64,000 bases of DNA from Usnea hakonensis (Eukaryota > Ascomycota > Lecanoromycetes > Lecanorales > Parmeliaceae), in the NCBI GenBank assembly GCA_013423325.1, contig BLJB01000003.1:1-64000 (forward strand), read 5' to 3'. The position numbers and the translations under genes are program-made. This document shows positions 35,052-47,112 of the stretch, one piece after another; position 1 is the first letter of the stretch; each line of letters opens with the position of its first letter. The notes beneath the pieces are model-generated. The model was not told the DNA's origin, did no database searches, and worked only from the letters and a program-made list of their open reading frames with translations.

Positions 35052-36306
35052 AACGAACTCATACTACTAGATAGTCCGACGCATATCCAGACGTAGTGGA
35101 AGTGTAGTGGCGGAAGAAGGCCTACTAAGTTGAGGAACACTTTCGTGCCAGACGGGATAGGAGGAGATGGGTAGGGGCAGACGATCAATATACGCTGACA
35201 TCATCAGGATTTTGATGATTAAATAATGGTCAAGCTGAGCATTCAAAGGACGCAATTCGCTCCGCAAGAATCCGCACGCAAACATCATTTTGTCTTGCCA
35301 AAAGAAGAAAACATCCGAGGATCTTCCACCCTCGACCGCATGAGGCATAGCGGCTGGAGAAACGGGAGATCTACCTTAGCTTGTTTGAAAGTATAGCCGA
35401 GCCAGCGCATTCTTTAGGGAGGTAAAGTTGCAGCAATGCTGCATTTGCAATACTACAACGACAATCTCACTACACTCGCGACCAGTCTGTGACATTGTTC
35501 AGTCGCAAGCCCGCCTTGAGTCCGGAGTGAAATAGGACAACACCATATGTGCTTTACTCTGTTTCATCTGCTGTCTTGTCGCTAATAAGGCACAACGCTT
35601 GGATCTCTTGTTCCACCAGTCAACGGGGTCAGTGGAGGCTAAGTAGGCCAACAAGGTCCGTTCTAGCTCGTGTATTCCGTGAGCCTACCACTTTTTTGAT
35701 CTATGAAACAGACCATATACTGGTCGGAAGTGTATGATGTCGCAAAGACAGATCGCAACGGGCGCGGCAGGATTTCTGGCGAGTGAGGACAGCAACACTT
35801 TCGTACTAACGGTTGGTAACCAAAGAACGGAATCTGAGCCTAGCATTTGCATCTATCGATACTCGATAACAAGAGTTCTGCAACTTCTAGTTCCGCTCGA
35901 GTGTTTTACATGATACATCCGAGACATCGTCGGCCCGCCGATATGCGCGCATGATATACGCCTCTATATGCTGTTCGCATATACAATTAATCAACGCATT
36001 CTATGTGTTTTTGTCTATTCCAGCACATGTGACTATGCCCAGACTGGTATCGTCGGTTTCACAGAGGAACATGTGCCTTGTGTACTTTGACAGTAACGGT
36101 GTACGTCCAAGACAGCTAAGCGCAGTGATGGTTCGCTATCCATCTCAGCCTCTCCGATCTGCGATGCGCCATTTGCGACCCGACAATGTTATGTAATGCA
36201 AAGTCTGTTCATCCTTAAGAACCCCGCAAAGTACTTCGAGTTGCACGGTGGTGTTTTCTCCGTGTAATGCTCCTATGCAAAAGCTGTCATTATAGCGTTT
36301 TCGTTC
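35052..36306. other. Intergenic, no gene seen
   Basis: 1.25 kb between divergent starts (SDR on minus, secreted protein on plus). Short frames at 35549-35737 and 35951-36196 show no features. Confidence 0.5.
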
Positions 36307-37842
36307 ATGTTCACTGCGTCGGCATTACTGTCCTTTGCTGCTGCTGCGCCTTTTCCTGATAGTGTTTACTCTGGATCCCTCGAAGCCAGACAGGCACCGA
36401 TTTGCAATATAGGAACTCAGGTCAATAATGCCGATGCTTATGACAGTTCATGCTGGGATGCTCTCGATATCATGTCATACCTGACAAATTGGAAGGCGAC
36501 AACTACTTGCGGGCCTTCCGAGCCATGGTCGACCTGCTTCCTACGCTTAGCTACTAAGCAGAACTTTTACGACTGCACCAAAATCTCCACAACAATGTGC
36601 CCTCTTCTGTCGAGCATGCAACTAGAAGGTTTAGATGCGTCCATTGCCTCACAGGTGAACTATGTGGTACTTAACATCGTGACGATCAATAATTTCTTTT
36701 CTGCGTATTACATGGGTCAGTCGCTTTTCACATGTCCTACATGATCATGAGGCGTTGACCGCAAATCTAGCTCTCCAAAGAGTGATGTCGACCGAAGAAC
36801 ACGCCTTGTCCTCTGTTTCCTCCACTTTCCCGCAGCTGAATCTGGGAAACGTGAACGTGAATCTACAGAATGCGATGGCAGCATTGACTCTTGGTCTGCC
36901 ATTTTCCGAGGTACATACTCCTGACCTCTCGCACTTACCATCCACCAAATTAACTTTTTCAAGGTCCCAACCACCGGTAGCACAGGCACCCAGGCCAGCA
37001 GCTCCACCAACGACGGCACGACCGTCACCTCCAACACCAAGCGTGACATTCCCAGTAACACCAGTTGCACCTACAGTTTCATGGATAGCTATTACCAAGG
37101 TGGCCGACACCATCGCAGACAAGCAGCAACCAACTGTACAGACGAAACGGACACCGAAGCCGACTCCACCACCTCCAACTCATTGCCCTCACCCTCCGCC
37201 ATCTTCACCAATGCCCTGAAGCAAAGCCCCAATGTCGCGATGGCAATGTGGCCATCGACACTCAATCCGGCCACCAGCTCCCTCACTAGCCTCGACGGTA
37301 CAAAGGTCGCCTCCATCCTGACCGCCGGCCTCGATCTCATCATGAGCGACGTCGGCACCTTCATCGCCTTTGCCGGCAACGGCCTCTTCTCCACCCCAAC
37401 GGTCTCGGCCGACCAAGCCTCCGGCTTCATGCAAAATATTAACGGTGCCCTAGCCACTTTCATTCTCTCGGAAATGCTAGCCAGCAACTCCATGTCCGCC
37501 ACGCCTGGCTCCGTCGTTTCCTCCAACCCTTGCACGACGGGTCCGATATGCGCTTCGTCATACTGGTCGCCCGTCACGGGCCGTCAGTACTCGTTCAAGA
37601 ACTCGAACATGGCGCCGCTTATCACCGCGTGGACGCAGGCGATGGGGGCAAATATGCCGGCGCTGTTTGACGGGGCGTATGACTGCACTTTTGCGGGCCA
37701 GGCGGGCGGGTCGGTGGCCTTTTTGAATGGGGATAACTCGCTGAACATGTCATGTATGAGCGCGTTGCCCATGTATATCAGCGGCTCGTGTCCTGATCAG
37801 GCCCACTATGTGCAGGGGAAATGTCCGTTTGGGCATACTTGA
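36307..37842 (+). CDS. Secreted protein of unknown function with Kex2-like processing site
   Basis: Three exons, 36307-36715, 36771-36910 and 36964-37842, joined in phase (G|CT, then phase 0), about 475 aa. The start MFTASALLSFAAAAPFPDSV is a signal peptide, followed by SLEARQAPIC, a typical fungal dibasic-like or Arg processing site. The first domain has paired Cys (SSCWDALDIMSYL, TTCGPSEPWSTCFLRLA, DCTKISTTMC). The middle is Ser/Thr-rich with a basic RHHRRQAA patch. The C-terminal domain contains CTTGPICASSYWSPVTGRQY, YDCTFAG, MSCMSALPMYISGSCPDQ and ends QGKCPFGHT. Intron 1 has a GTCAGT donor. It is probably extracellular and disulfide-bonded; I do not recognise a characterised family. GC content of exon 3 is visibly higher than that of exon 1. 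Confidence 0.75.
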
Positions 37843-38162
37843 GGAATGGGTGGGGCGGAGGAGGGAATGGAGGTTACAAGGGGGGCAGCGCGGGCTTATG
37901 CAGACTTGAAGAGTTGACAGTCTTTCTGGATAATATGGGATGAATGTAAATATGCTTCACTACCGAGTCCACAGCCGGCGAATTAAGCTTCAATTGAGCA
38001 GGAGTAAAAACATTTCCCCGCAAAGCGGATTTCAAATTGCATACGTCATTGCGAAGCCTGGACCCACAAAGCCCCTTCAATCACGCCCGAAATTAGACAC
38101 TCTTGTACTCCTCTCTATATCATCTCTGTGTTATTAATTGACCGACTTTAGATACAAACACA

Positions 38163-39301
38163 ATGTCTCAAAATGTAGGCATGAGCAATTGCTGCCTGAG
38201 CGGCAAGGTGCATCAAGGCCAACCCGCCGGCAGAGAGGATGAAATTGGCGGTCTCCCAACCTACATATCCGAGCCGGAGAACCATTCCAATGCGCAGTCC
38301 ATCATCTTCATCTGCGACAGTGTGTTGCCTCGTCTCCCGTTCCTACTCCCGTGTCCTTGCCCTGCTAATACACCAATCTTCAGTCTTCGGCTACAAATTC
38401 CCCAACATCCGCCTCCTGGCCGACGAATATGCCAAAGCCGGCTTCTACACTTACGTGCCCGACTTCCATCAAGGCGACTCCTTGCCACTTTCTTTTTTGG
38501 ACAACGTCGAGCCCAATCTCAAGACGCAAGAGCAGCTCAGCTTAGTTGACAAGGCCAAGAATGCCGCCATTGTGCCGGCCACTTTGGGTCCGTGGCTTGC
38601 CAAACATCGCGAAGGTGTCTCCCGGCCCTTGATCGACGGCTTCGTCAATACCGTGCGTATGATACCTGGCACGAACAAGATCGGCGCAATCGGGTTCTGC
38701 TGGGGAGGGCGGTATGCGATTTTGCAGGCCCACGGGCAGGACAAGAGCGGAAAGGGCAGTGATATTGGGGGCGTGGATGCGGCGTATGCTGTAAGCCACT
38801 TTTCTATTGTTTTTTCCTGTTCAATCCTGCGGCTCCAGTCACGACACGTTTGGCTCGAGTATGTTGCTTGTCGTGCCAAATGTCATACTCTTTTAGCAAG
38901 CCTCGTGGTGCGAGCATTGATCCCGGAATGAACATGCTGACACTTAGCTCTACTAGTGCCATCCAAGCTTGGTCGCTGTGCCGGCCGATTTCGAACCTGT
39001 GGGGAAGCCGCTGAGTCTGGCAATGGGGACAAAAGATTCTCTTTTGGATCAAGGAACCGTAGGAAAGATTCAGGATCTGATGGCGACAAAGACGGAGGTG
39101 CCACATGAGATTAGGGTGAGTTAGCTCAATTTCAGGAGTTGAAGGTCATTTCGGGCTGGGGCTGACATAATGGGTCAGCTGTATGAGGATCAGGTTCACG
39201 GATTTGCGCTTCGCAGTGACTGGAGCAGCGAGAAGGACAAAAAGGCTATGGACGAGTCGGCACAGCAGGGCATTGAGTGGTTCTCCAAGTACCTATCGTA
39301 G
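38163..39301 (+). CDS. Dienelactone hydrolase family protein
   Basis: Four exons, 38163-38319, 38384-38790, 38957-39115 and 39179-39301, in consistent phase, about 281 aa. The fold is the small alpha/beta hydrolase of the DLH family: YISEPENHSNAQSIIFICD strand, FGYKFPNIRLLADEYAKAGF helix, YVPDFHQGDSLP loop, then the nucleophile elbow IGFCWGGRYA with Cys158. After splicing come CHPSLVAVPADFEPVGKPLS, the Asp region AMGTKDSLLD and the His motif VHGFALRSDW, completing a Cys-Asp-His triad. Fungal members are cytosolic and mostly of unknown substrate; some hydrolyse lactones from aromatic degradation. The neighbours give no pathway. The start MSQNVGMSNCCLSGK with a Cys pair is usual for the fungal clade. 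Confidence 0.9.
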
Positions 39302-40831
39302 GGTTGTCTGCTGTCCATGGTGTGCTGGCTCGTCACACGACGGCGTCGTGGAGACCAGTGAAGATACTTTTGGGCATTCCAATATACCCTTGTTTAGTCC
39401 TGTAAAGAGATGACAAGGTATGAAGATAGCTTTCCCACAGCTAAAATTCGTGGTCCGGACGACGCCATTTGTGGAAAAAGAGTGACTGAGTTGGTGATAA
39501 AACACATGACTCATGGTGCAGATTTCTGATGCAACAGGCCCAATTCGTCGACGCCCAGATAATTCCCCCTTGGCACCGATCTTGGAGCTAGCATTCCTTA
39601 GCTGCATCATCAGCTCGTCAATTAAAGTTATTGCAGGCTTTGTAGCCTTGTAGGTCTTACTCTACCTACTTATCATTATTACATGCTAAAGGAGAGTACT
39701 TGAAGTATCCATGATTTGATTTTATGATAAGTAAGGTATGTACTATAGTCTATCGTTATGCGGGCGACCCATTCGGCAAGAGCCGATTGGAGTCAGGAAC
39801 AAGGGTCTTAATCCCAGGAACAAAATGGATGGCCGATTGGCGCTGATGAAACAGTGCATCGTGCATATCCAGCTATCCCCCTTGCCTGCAGCTTCCATGC
39901 ACAAGTTTTCTGCAAGATAATTCATGTATGACGCTGTATCCATCACCAACGACAGCGTCAAGCTCCAATTCCGGGTTTTGATTTCTCTTCATATTCCAAG
40001 TCCAAGTGGCGTGATGGAGGAGATGAGGTGGGATATGACACGACGAGACGAGACAATTAGACCAACAGCAAAGCGAGAGGCAAACCCGATTGAGGGAAAC
40101 AAGGTACAGGGATAAGACGGGAGTATAAAGTAGCGTGACTGGGCATTAGTCTGTATTAGTGATAGTATAACGCGCTATGAAGATTCACTAGGCGCGCCTT
40201 CCAAATTGAGATGCTCAACGAATCAGATATGGATCATACAGGTACTTGTAAGTATACTCTGACCCTTGAACGTTAGTCTTTTCTTTCAGTCTCTCCCTTT
40301 CCAATCCAATTGCCTCTCTTTTATTCCAACTCCCACTTCTCTTTTCCTTCTTCTTCTTACACACCCTATCCAGCTCAAGACTAGTACCCACTACTACTTG
40401 TTACTCAATAGCCACTCCTTCGACGCCCTTTACACTAGAGTACTCTCTCTAAGAGAACGAGTCTGGAGCGAGTCTAAATGCCTCCAATCCATTTCTATCC
40501 TGTGGCTCACCTGTAGTCTCTAATTCATACTTGAAACCACTCCATACTCGTGCAAACACGCCGCCTTCAATATTGCCTTCCAAGACTTGACTAACCTCAT
40601 TCTCCAATTCCATCCACCGCCGTCCATCTATCGAAACAATTATCGAATCGTTCTACATCTCGGGAATCATCGACATAAGACCAATTGAAAACAGCTCTTC
40701 AAAGTGGGCTCTCATCCTCCTTCCTCCTTCCAATCCTACATCAATTCGAACACATCTGTCCTGGCATTCGCCCACGTTCTCTCCAACTACCAGTCAAGAT
40801 CGTCAGTCACACTGCACACTCCGCTGCAGTC
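39302..40831. other. Intergenic, long CT-rich leader
   Basis: No supported gene. The segment 40270-40830 is rich in C and T with many short CTTC/TCCA stretches, typical of a fungal promoter and 5' leader for the gene starting at 40832. An in-frame ATG at 40685 exists upstream. Confidence 0.5.
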
Positions 40832-41425
40832 ATGTCCTACTTTAGTGAGAAAGATATCGTTGGTGCCCAAGTCGTTCACCTAGAACCACCGCAGGTACCA
40901 CCTTGCAATAACACCCTCACCAAAACCCAGAGCATCTCCAACTCGACCTTATATCCCCCCTCCGAGTACGATCCTACTTCAAGAGAAGACTACCCACCTT
41001 CTTCAGATCATCCGTTCTCCCCCTTTTACTCTCACCCTACCACCCGTACCTCTCTCGAACAAAAGAAGTCCGAATCCAAAGTCAGGTTCCAGGTCTATGA
41101 ACATGACCTCGAAAACGGCTCACGAGTCACAACATACGTACAACCCGAACCGCCACAACGTTGCCCTACAGATGATGCAGTGTGGCCATCCAGTAACGCC
41201 CGAAAGCAGCACGGGCTCATGGTCAAGAGCAAGGGCCACAAGTCATACAGTCCCTTTCAACGAATGAGCAAGAGGCAAAAAGTCTGGGTAAAAGTCTTGA
41301 TTGCCATCCTTATCATTGGGGCGATAACAGGCTTGGGAGTTGGCATAACGAAGGCGGTTGGTGGTGGGGTCTTTAGGACTTCCAGCAATACAAGCGCTCC
41401 AATTGGTAACAGCGTCAATAATTGA
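40832..41425 (+). CDS. Single-pass membrane protein of unknown function
   Basis: Single exon of 197 aa from MSYFSEKDIVGAQVVHLEPP. The frame is open upstream to an ATG at 40685, but the extra residues look like translated leader, so I prefer 40832. The protein is Pro/Ser-rich and polar up to about residue 148, with a VRFQVYEHDLENGSRVTTYV block, then a basic stretch (RMSKRQKVW) and one membrane segment VLIAILIIGAITGLGVGITK (about 155-174), followed by a short Ser/Asn-rich tail. Basic residues before the helix favour the N-terminus in the cytosol. I have seen similar small membrane proteins in filamentous fungi without assigned function. Confidence 0.6.
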   Translation: MSYFSEKDIVGAQVVHLEPPQVPPCNNTLTKTQSISNSTLYPPSEYDPTSREDYPPSSDHPFSPFYSHPTTRTSLEQKKSESKVRFQVYEHDLENGSRVTTYVQPEPPQRCPTDDAVWPSSNARKQHGLMVKSKGHKSYSPFQRMSKRQKVWVKVLIAILIIGAITGLGVGITKAVGGGVFRTSSNTSAPIGNSVNN

Positions 41426-42726
41426 TAGGTGTGGAGTGATATTGGTATGCCCATTTTCTCATCCCCTTCTAGAAGGGGACCACCACAACTGACGCTGCAA
41501 AGATTACACTTACGTGCTTTATCTCCATTGAGGTCGGTTGCAACCTCTAGACGGTCGCTCTCAACGTTACGATCCATCGGTCTTGTACAGCGAGTCCTTC
41601 ACTGATGTCTAATGCCTCTCGCAACGTCATTACGACAATGCTCTTTTCATCCACCTGGAGGATCTCCAGGAAGTCGAGTGCCCTCCATGACACTTTCCTC
41701 ATAGATCTGAGGACTTGACAAAAATTTCCTGGCGATTCGCCTTGCACATTTTACGGCTTGCTCAGAGCGCGTCGAACGCACAGCACACCTGCTTGTATGC
41801 CAGGTAGATGCACAACGATGTAAGAATACAAAGGCTTGACGAGACGGCGTTGGCTATCTGCACATGTATAGAAACGGTTGCAGAAAGGTGCTCACATTCG
41901 AAGCGTTGTATGTGTCGATAGAGGAGCCCGGAGCTCCAAACAAGCAGGACTACGTCAGCAAAAGGACGGGCGTCCTCTGGATAGCTTGCTAATTCATTCC
42001 AATTGACGCAATCGTTCGTCTTTCATCCTACGATTCCGTTGACGCATCTCTGATGCCTTGCTTTCGCAGTCTTCTCTTTCTGTTCTCTGATCATGTGTAT
42101 GCTATATACATATATGTACAGCCGTGACGCTCGAAAACAATTCGACAAATTCTCAATCGAGGTGGCTCCTCCGCCCTCTCCTCTCCCTGATGTTCAACGC
42201 ATCGAAAAAATTCTTCCTAATTCTTCCCTCCCGATTTACCCCCCTCCCCCGTCTAAACGAGCCAATACACAGCCGTTCAGTCAGGTTCCACACACATAAC
42301 TGGCATCCTAGAACCCACAACTCACTCATCCTCATCCTCATTCTCAAGGCTCCCAGAACCACACACTCATCCTAATGGGGCCCCCATGAAACGACCATTG
42401 ATCTTCTATGTTTTACTTACTTACCTGTATCTGTACTTGTATCCGCACTCGAGCAAGGGAGCGAGGGAGGAGGGAGAGGAGAACAGTGTGGATATTTTGG
42501 TTGCGGGGGTTATTGATGGGAGGGAGGACGGGGAATAGGGATGTGTGGCCGTGGAAAGAAAAGAAGAGAAGAGCAAGAACTACGAATAGTTGTTTATGTA
42601 TACTCCGTATAATCAAGTAAGATGCAGGTGCTATGCTTAATATGCCGAGTTATGCCCATTACGTCGTCATCATTTCATGTCATCGTCCGGAAATTTGCAT
42701 CTCCTCGTCTCGTGGTGGGGAGACTA
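41426..42726. other. Intergenic between convergent genes
   Basis: 3' regions of the membrane-protein gene and the ABC transporter. Two minus-strand frames (41257-41577, 41547-41747) overlap and are motif-free. CT-rich runs occur at 42160-42370. Confidence 0.5.
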
Positions 42727-45700
42727 CTACCCTAGCTTGGCCTCATCGAAATCCTCTCTCCGGATGCCACTCTTATCACACATGCCTCTGAATATCCCTC
42801 CTTCCTCCCATAGCGTCAACGGTCTGTCCAATTCCGCTATCGTCCCCTGCTCCATGACGCAGATCCGATCATAGTTGATGATGGTCTTGAGCCGATGCGC
42901 GATGCAAAGCAACGTCTTGCCCTTGAACCCCGTCTGGATCGTCCGCTGGATCTTCTGGTCCGTCTCCATGTCCACAGACGAGGTGGCTTCGTCGCAGACG
43001 ATGATTTGGGACCCGCGGACCAGCGCTCGGGCCAAGGCCATGAGCTGACGCTGCCCGAGGGAGAAATTCAACCCCTCCTCTTCAACGGTACCGTCAAGAT
43101 GGATACGACCGTGGGTCTTGTCGTCGAGGTTGGCATCCGCATCTACGAGATCGGATTGCCGCAGTGCTGACCAGAGCTCGAGATCGCTGTGTTGGTTGAA
43201 CGGATCGAGGTTGGAGCGAATGGTGCCACGGAAGAGGGTAGGGTCTTGCGGGATGATTGCAAGGCGTGTGCGGAGGTCTTTGAGGCCGACTTGGGCGATG
43301 TTGATACCGTCTATGCTGATCGATCCGCCGGAGAGCTCGACAAGTCTAAAGAGAGTCGACATGATGCTCGATTTGCCAGCTCCAGTGCGGCCGACAATGC
43401 CGATACGCTCGCCCCCTGCTACGTTCAAATTGAGACCTTTCAGGACCAAGGGAAGACCATCTCGATAGCGCATTTGGACTTCGTTGAAGACAATCTCGCC
43501 TCTCTGTGGCCAGCTCTCGGGTATCTCTTTCAAGTGTAGAGGAGGTTCTTCATCAAGTTCAGTGCCGTAGTAGTAGAGACGCTCTGTGGACACCATTGCA
43601 TTTTCCACTTCTGCAAGCTGTCGGACGGTGAATTGGATCATCTGTACAATGGACAAGATGTAAGACAGGACTAACCCGCCCGTACTGGGAGACACGTTAA
43701 ATCGTGAGGTCACCACCAGAATGCCTGTCGTGAAAACCAAGAGATTCCCTATTGCGTCAAGTCTTACACTCAACCATCTTTGATTGGCAAAAGTGAGGTA
43801 GTAAGCCGAGTTCATTTGGTCGACAGCCTTTTGAATACCTTTGTTGAAGTAATCCTGCAGACCATACGCTCGAATACTAGCCGTGCCGGACACCCCTTCT
43901 CCGAAGCGTGCAAACACCTCAGATCGAAGGACGGACTCATGGCGCTTGATCTCTCTTGCGGATGATCGGTAATAGCTCGCAGAGAACAGAAACATAATAA
44001 ACAAAGGTCCGAGGGCGATAGCGAAGTAATGGAAGTAGACGATGATCAAGATGAATACCGAAGTAATCATTGCCAGGGTAAGAAAGTACATTCTCATGGC
44101 ATCTGTCAGATTGTTGTCCATAATGTCAACATCCTTAGCAAATCTGTTGGTAATCCGTCCAAGTGGAGTGGTGTCGAAGAAGCTCATTGGTGCTCTCAAA
44201 ACCCGAGTCATAGCATTGTGCAGCATCACCCTTGACGCTTTTGTGCCTGATATGGTGAGAGACACGGCAAAAAGGAACATCAACAATGCCTGCACCACTC
44301 CAAGGGCAACGTAGGCACCAATATACTGTCCCTCCGTGAAGCCGAATTTGTTTGATGTCCACCATGATAGCCAAAGGCTTGTTGTGATGTTTGCACCCTG
44401 AGAAATGACCAGGAGGATGAAAACCACCGGCGCGACTAGTACTGAGCCCGAGGCCCGAGCGTAAGCAACATATACATTCGAGCTTACACTCTTTACTGCT
44501 CGTTCTTCCTGCTGCATAAGTGCGGCTCCGCGTTTGTTGATCTTTCTTTTCTTTGCGTCCTTTTTGTCATCCTCAGCATGGTCCTCGTTGATGGCCTCTA
44601 CCTTTTCGGCCTTCTCCTCTTGAGCTGTGCTTGCCATCAACTTTTGAAAGGCCTCATTGTTGTTGATTAAATTTGCAAAAGTATCCACTGCCTCAACATG
44701 CCCTTCCTGCATCCATATGATACGATCGCAGCGACTGAGAACATGAAGCTGATGAGTCGCTAGGACTCGGCATTTGTTCTTGAGCAGACCGCAAATCGCA
44801 TTATCGAAAATGTGGCGCCCAACATGGGCGTCAACTGCTGAGAGAGGATCATCCATGAGGACAATGTCACTGTTGAAATAAATGGCACGGGCAATGTTTA
44901 AACGCTGCTTCTGTCCTCCTGAAACCGTAATACCTCTTTCGCCAATTTCAGTCATATCACCATTAGGAAGCATATCGAGATCCGGGCGCAGTGCGCACGC
45001 GTCTATAACGGCATCATACCATTTCCTATCGAATGGTTTGCCGAAGAGTATATTCTCCTTCACAGAGGTATTTTGGATCCAAGCATATTGTGGACAAAAA
45101 GCTCGTGTGGCACCCATGGTCACGCTGCCGTGGGTCCTGCGCATATCACCGGCCAGGGCAGCAAGCAGTGAACTTTTGCCGGAGCCAACGCCGCCAATAA
45201 CTGCGATGAGCTCATTACGCCCAACCGAAAACTCCATGTCGTGCAATTTAAACGGCTCGACTTGAGTAAGTGTGCTCGAACTGTCCTCCCCACTCTTGGC
45301 ACTGGCAGATTTTAGTTCCTTGGCCGCCGCTTTCTCTGCATCTTTGAGCGCCCTAGTCTGCTTCTTATTGCCTTGCAAGCCGGTCTTGCTTTCGGGAATA
45401 TGAGTGATGTTTCGTTCCCAAGTGAAGTCGGCATGCTCCATGGAGATGGCGTTTTTCCCCTCCATTTCCCATACAAAGTCGTCATTTTGCTCTTCTGCGA
45501 TGAGGAAGTCCTGTATTCGTCCGAGGGAGGACCAAGCATCCACGACCTGACCAATGACCAGTGGTAGTAGATTGAGAGGCATTCGAAGCGAATTGAACAA
45601 AGCCAAGGAAGAGAAGATGGGAGCTGGATTCAAATCGTGCTTAGAGAGCGAGAAAGTTACGAATGAGAGCATGGAAGCGAAGATGGGCAACGACATTGAG

Positions 45701-47112
45701 CACGCGTTTATCGCACTTCTGATGATCAACAAGATTTGAATCCCATGAATCTCGCGTCTCCTGATCTGACCAATGCGCTCAAGGAAAGCACTCTCCCATC
45801 CAAAGTACTTCACAAAGCGCACCGCTTGAAGAATTTCCTGGGTAAGAGATACCCTTTGATCTGTAATCTTATTTATCGCTCGCCTCCGCGCAAAGAGCAG
45901 CTTGATTGCCTTGGTCAATGCCGGAATGCCGATCACCAAGAGCGCGAATCCCGCTAGCGCAGAGTAGGTCAAATTGATGAGCAACACAATCAAAGTGATC
46001 ACGATCGCTACTGGTGATGTCCACACCATGTGAAACATGCCTGAAGCTTGGTCAACACGATAGGTATCTGTGGACATGAGATTGACCACTCTTCCGTTGC
46101 CCCAGCCAGCTCCATCACCAGATATGCCTTTTGCCTTGTCAGGTGTGACCTGCGGGCCCCCCGTTGGATGGAGCTTGTTATCGAGCATGCGCTTGAGAAA
46201 ATTTTGCTTTTTCGTTTCATTCTCGACCTCCCCGTCTTGCTTAATAGTATCCTCAATAGTCTTGCCACCTGCTTTGGCCCGCCCCGAGATCTTCATAGCT
46301 TTTTCAAAAATGACCGTTATCAATGAACCCCTTGACTGCGCTCCAACTATCTGGCCTCGGTATATGAATTGATTTGTACACAAGCTTTGTAACATCTGCA
46401 TGATCGAGATGCCGATAACCAATCCTATCCCTTTACTGATGTGGGGTGGCGATTTATGAGAGACGTTCGCTTCATATGCTTCGGTGGCGAAAGCAATTAA
46501 ATATCGAAGAGTGAAGGGTGCCATGACCTGGAGGATGCTGGAGCACAATTGGCAAATTCCACCCAGCCAGAATTCGAACTTGAAGGTTTCGTGCAGGGCC
46601 CAGACAAGAGGATACTTGTCGCCGCGAGCCACTCGCCGTTGAAACGAGGTACTGAGCTTATCTGAGAGGATGGGAGATGCGCGTTTCGGATTGACCAGCC
46701 AGATATCGTTGAGCTCCAGTGTCCGTTGATAACCGGTACTCATGAGTGGCGCCATCCATTGAAAGGTCAACAGACTGAGGAAGGGAGCGCCATATTCCCT
46801 TGATATCCTCCTTTCCTTCGGAACCGGAGGCTTGATTGATCTCTTCAGTGGATGCAGACGTTTGTACCATGGTTTTACCTCGTTTGGTTGCGATTCCACC
46901 GTCAAAGTCGAGGTGGTTGTAGTTGCAGTGACAGTCCTCTGGACGTGGAGTTGAGCCTCCTTCGGTTGTTGTTTGGAAGACGAGCTGTCGCTGTCGGATT
47001 CGACATATTGTAGGGGTTCTGTGGCAACGGGCTCAGAGGAGTTTGTCTCATTGACAGCTCCAACAGGATCTGTGGAAGCATACTCCTTCTCTTGTTTCCC
47101 TGATTCTGCCAT
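42727..47112 (-). CDS. ABCC-type (MRP/Yor1-like) ABC transporter
   Basis: Uninterrupted frame of 1461 aa in TMD1-NBD1-TMD2-NBD2 order, lacking the extra TMD0 of long MRPs. An N-terminal cytosolic stretch of about 110 residues ends at APFLSLLTFQWMAPLMSTGY, the Yor1-like start. NBD1 has Walker A GGVGSGKSSL (about residue 641), signature VSGGQKQRL (about 729) and Walker B IVLMDDPLSAVD (about 755), with Asp replacing the catalytic Glu as in ABCC members. NBD2 has GRTGAGKSSI (about 1239), an LGQRQ signature (about 1350) and IIVCDEATSSVD (about 1370), the canonical site. It should export organic anions, conjugates or drugs across the plasma membrane, as Yor1 does for oligomycin. No cluster context suggests a natural-product link. 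Start at 47112 is the first ATG (MAESGKQEKEYAS). Confidence 0.93.
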   Translation of the reverse strand: MAESGKQEKEYASTDPVGAVNETNSSEPVATEPLQYVESDSDSSSSKQQPKEAQLHVQRTVTATTTTSTLTVESQPNEVKPWYKRLHPLKRSIKPPVPKERRISREYGAPFLSLLTFQWMAPLMSTGYQRTLELNDIWLVNPKRASPILSDKLSTSFQRRVARGDKYPLVWALHETFKFEFWLGGICQLCSSILQVMAPFTLRYLIAFATEAYEANVSHKSPPHISKGIGLVIGISIMQMLQSLCTNQFIYRGQIVGAQSRGSLITVIFEKAMKISGRAKAGGKTIEDTIKQDGEVENETKKQNFLKRMLDNKLHPTGGPQVTPDKAKGISGDGAGWGNGRVVNLMSTDTYRVDQASGMFHMVWTSPVAIVITLIVLLINLTYSALAGFALLVIGIPALTKAIKLLFARRRAINKITDQRVSLTQEILQAVRFVKYFGWESAFLERIGQIRRREIHGIQILLIIRSAINACSMSLPIFASMLSFVTFSLSKHDLNPAPIFSSLALFNSLRMPLNLLPLVIGQVVDAWSSLGRIQDFLIAEEQNDDFVWEMEGKNAISMEHADFTWERNITHIPESKTGLQGNKKQTRALKDAEKAAAKELKSASAKSGEDSSSTLTQVEPFKLHDMEFSVGRNELIAVIGGVGSGKSSLLAALAGDMRRTHGSVTMGATRAFCPQYAWIQNTSVKENILFGKPFDRKWYDAVIDACALRPDLDMLPNGDMTEIGERGITVSGGQKQRLNIARAIYFNSDIVLMDDPLSAVDAHVGRHIFDNAICGLLKNKCRVLATHQLHVLSRCDRIIWMQEGHVEAVDTFANLINNNEAFQKLMASTAQEEKAEKVEAINEDHAEDDKKDAKKRKINKRGAALMQQEERAVKSVSSNVYVAYARASGSVLVAPVVFILLVISQGANITTSLWLSWWTSNKFGFTEGQYIGAYVALGVVQALLMFLFAVSLTISGTKASRVMLHNAMTRVLRAPMSFFDTTPLGRITNRFAKDVDIMDNNLTDAMRMYFLTLAMITSVFILIIVYFHYFAIALGPLFIMFLFSASYYRSSAREIKRHESVLRSEVFARFGEGVSGTASIRAYGLQDYFNKGIQKAVDQMNSAYYLTFANQRWLSVRLDAIGNLLVFTTGILVVTSRFNVSPSTGGLVLSYILSIVQMIQFTVRQLAEVENAMVSTERLYYYGTELDEEPPLHLKEIPESWPQRGEIVFNEVQMRYRDGLPLVLKGLNLNVAGGERIGIVGRTGAGKSSIMSTLFRLVELSGGSISIDGINIAQVGLKDLRTRLAIIPQDPTLFRGTIRSNLDPFNQHSDLELWSALRQSDLVDADANLDDKTHGRIHLDGTVEEEGLNFSLGQRQLMALARALVRGSQIIVCDEATSSVDMETDQKIQRTIQTGFKGKTLLCIAHRLKTIINYDRICVMEQGTIAELDRPLTLWEEGGIFRGMCDKSGIRREDFDEAKLG

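Noticed and set aside
42895..46372. Many plus-strand frames over the ABC transporter
   Set aside because: Antisense shadows of one long, motif-rich coding frame.
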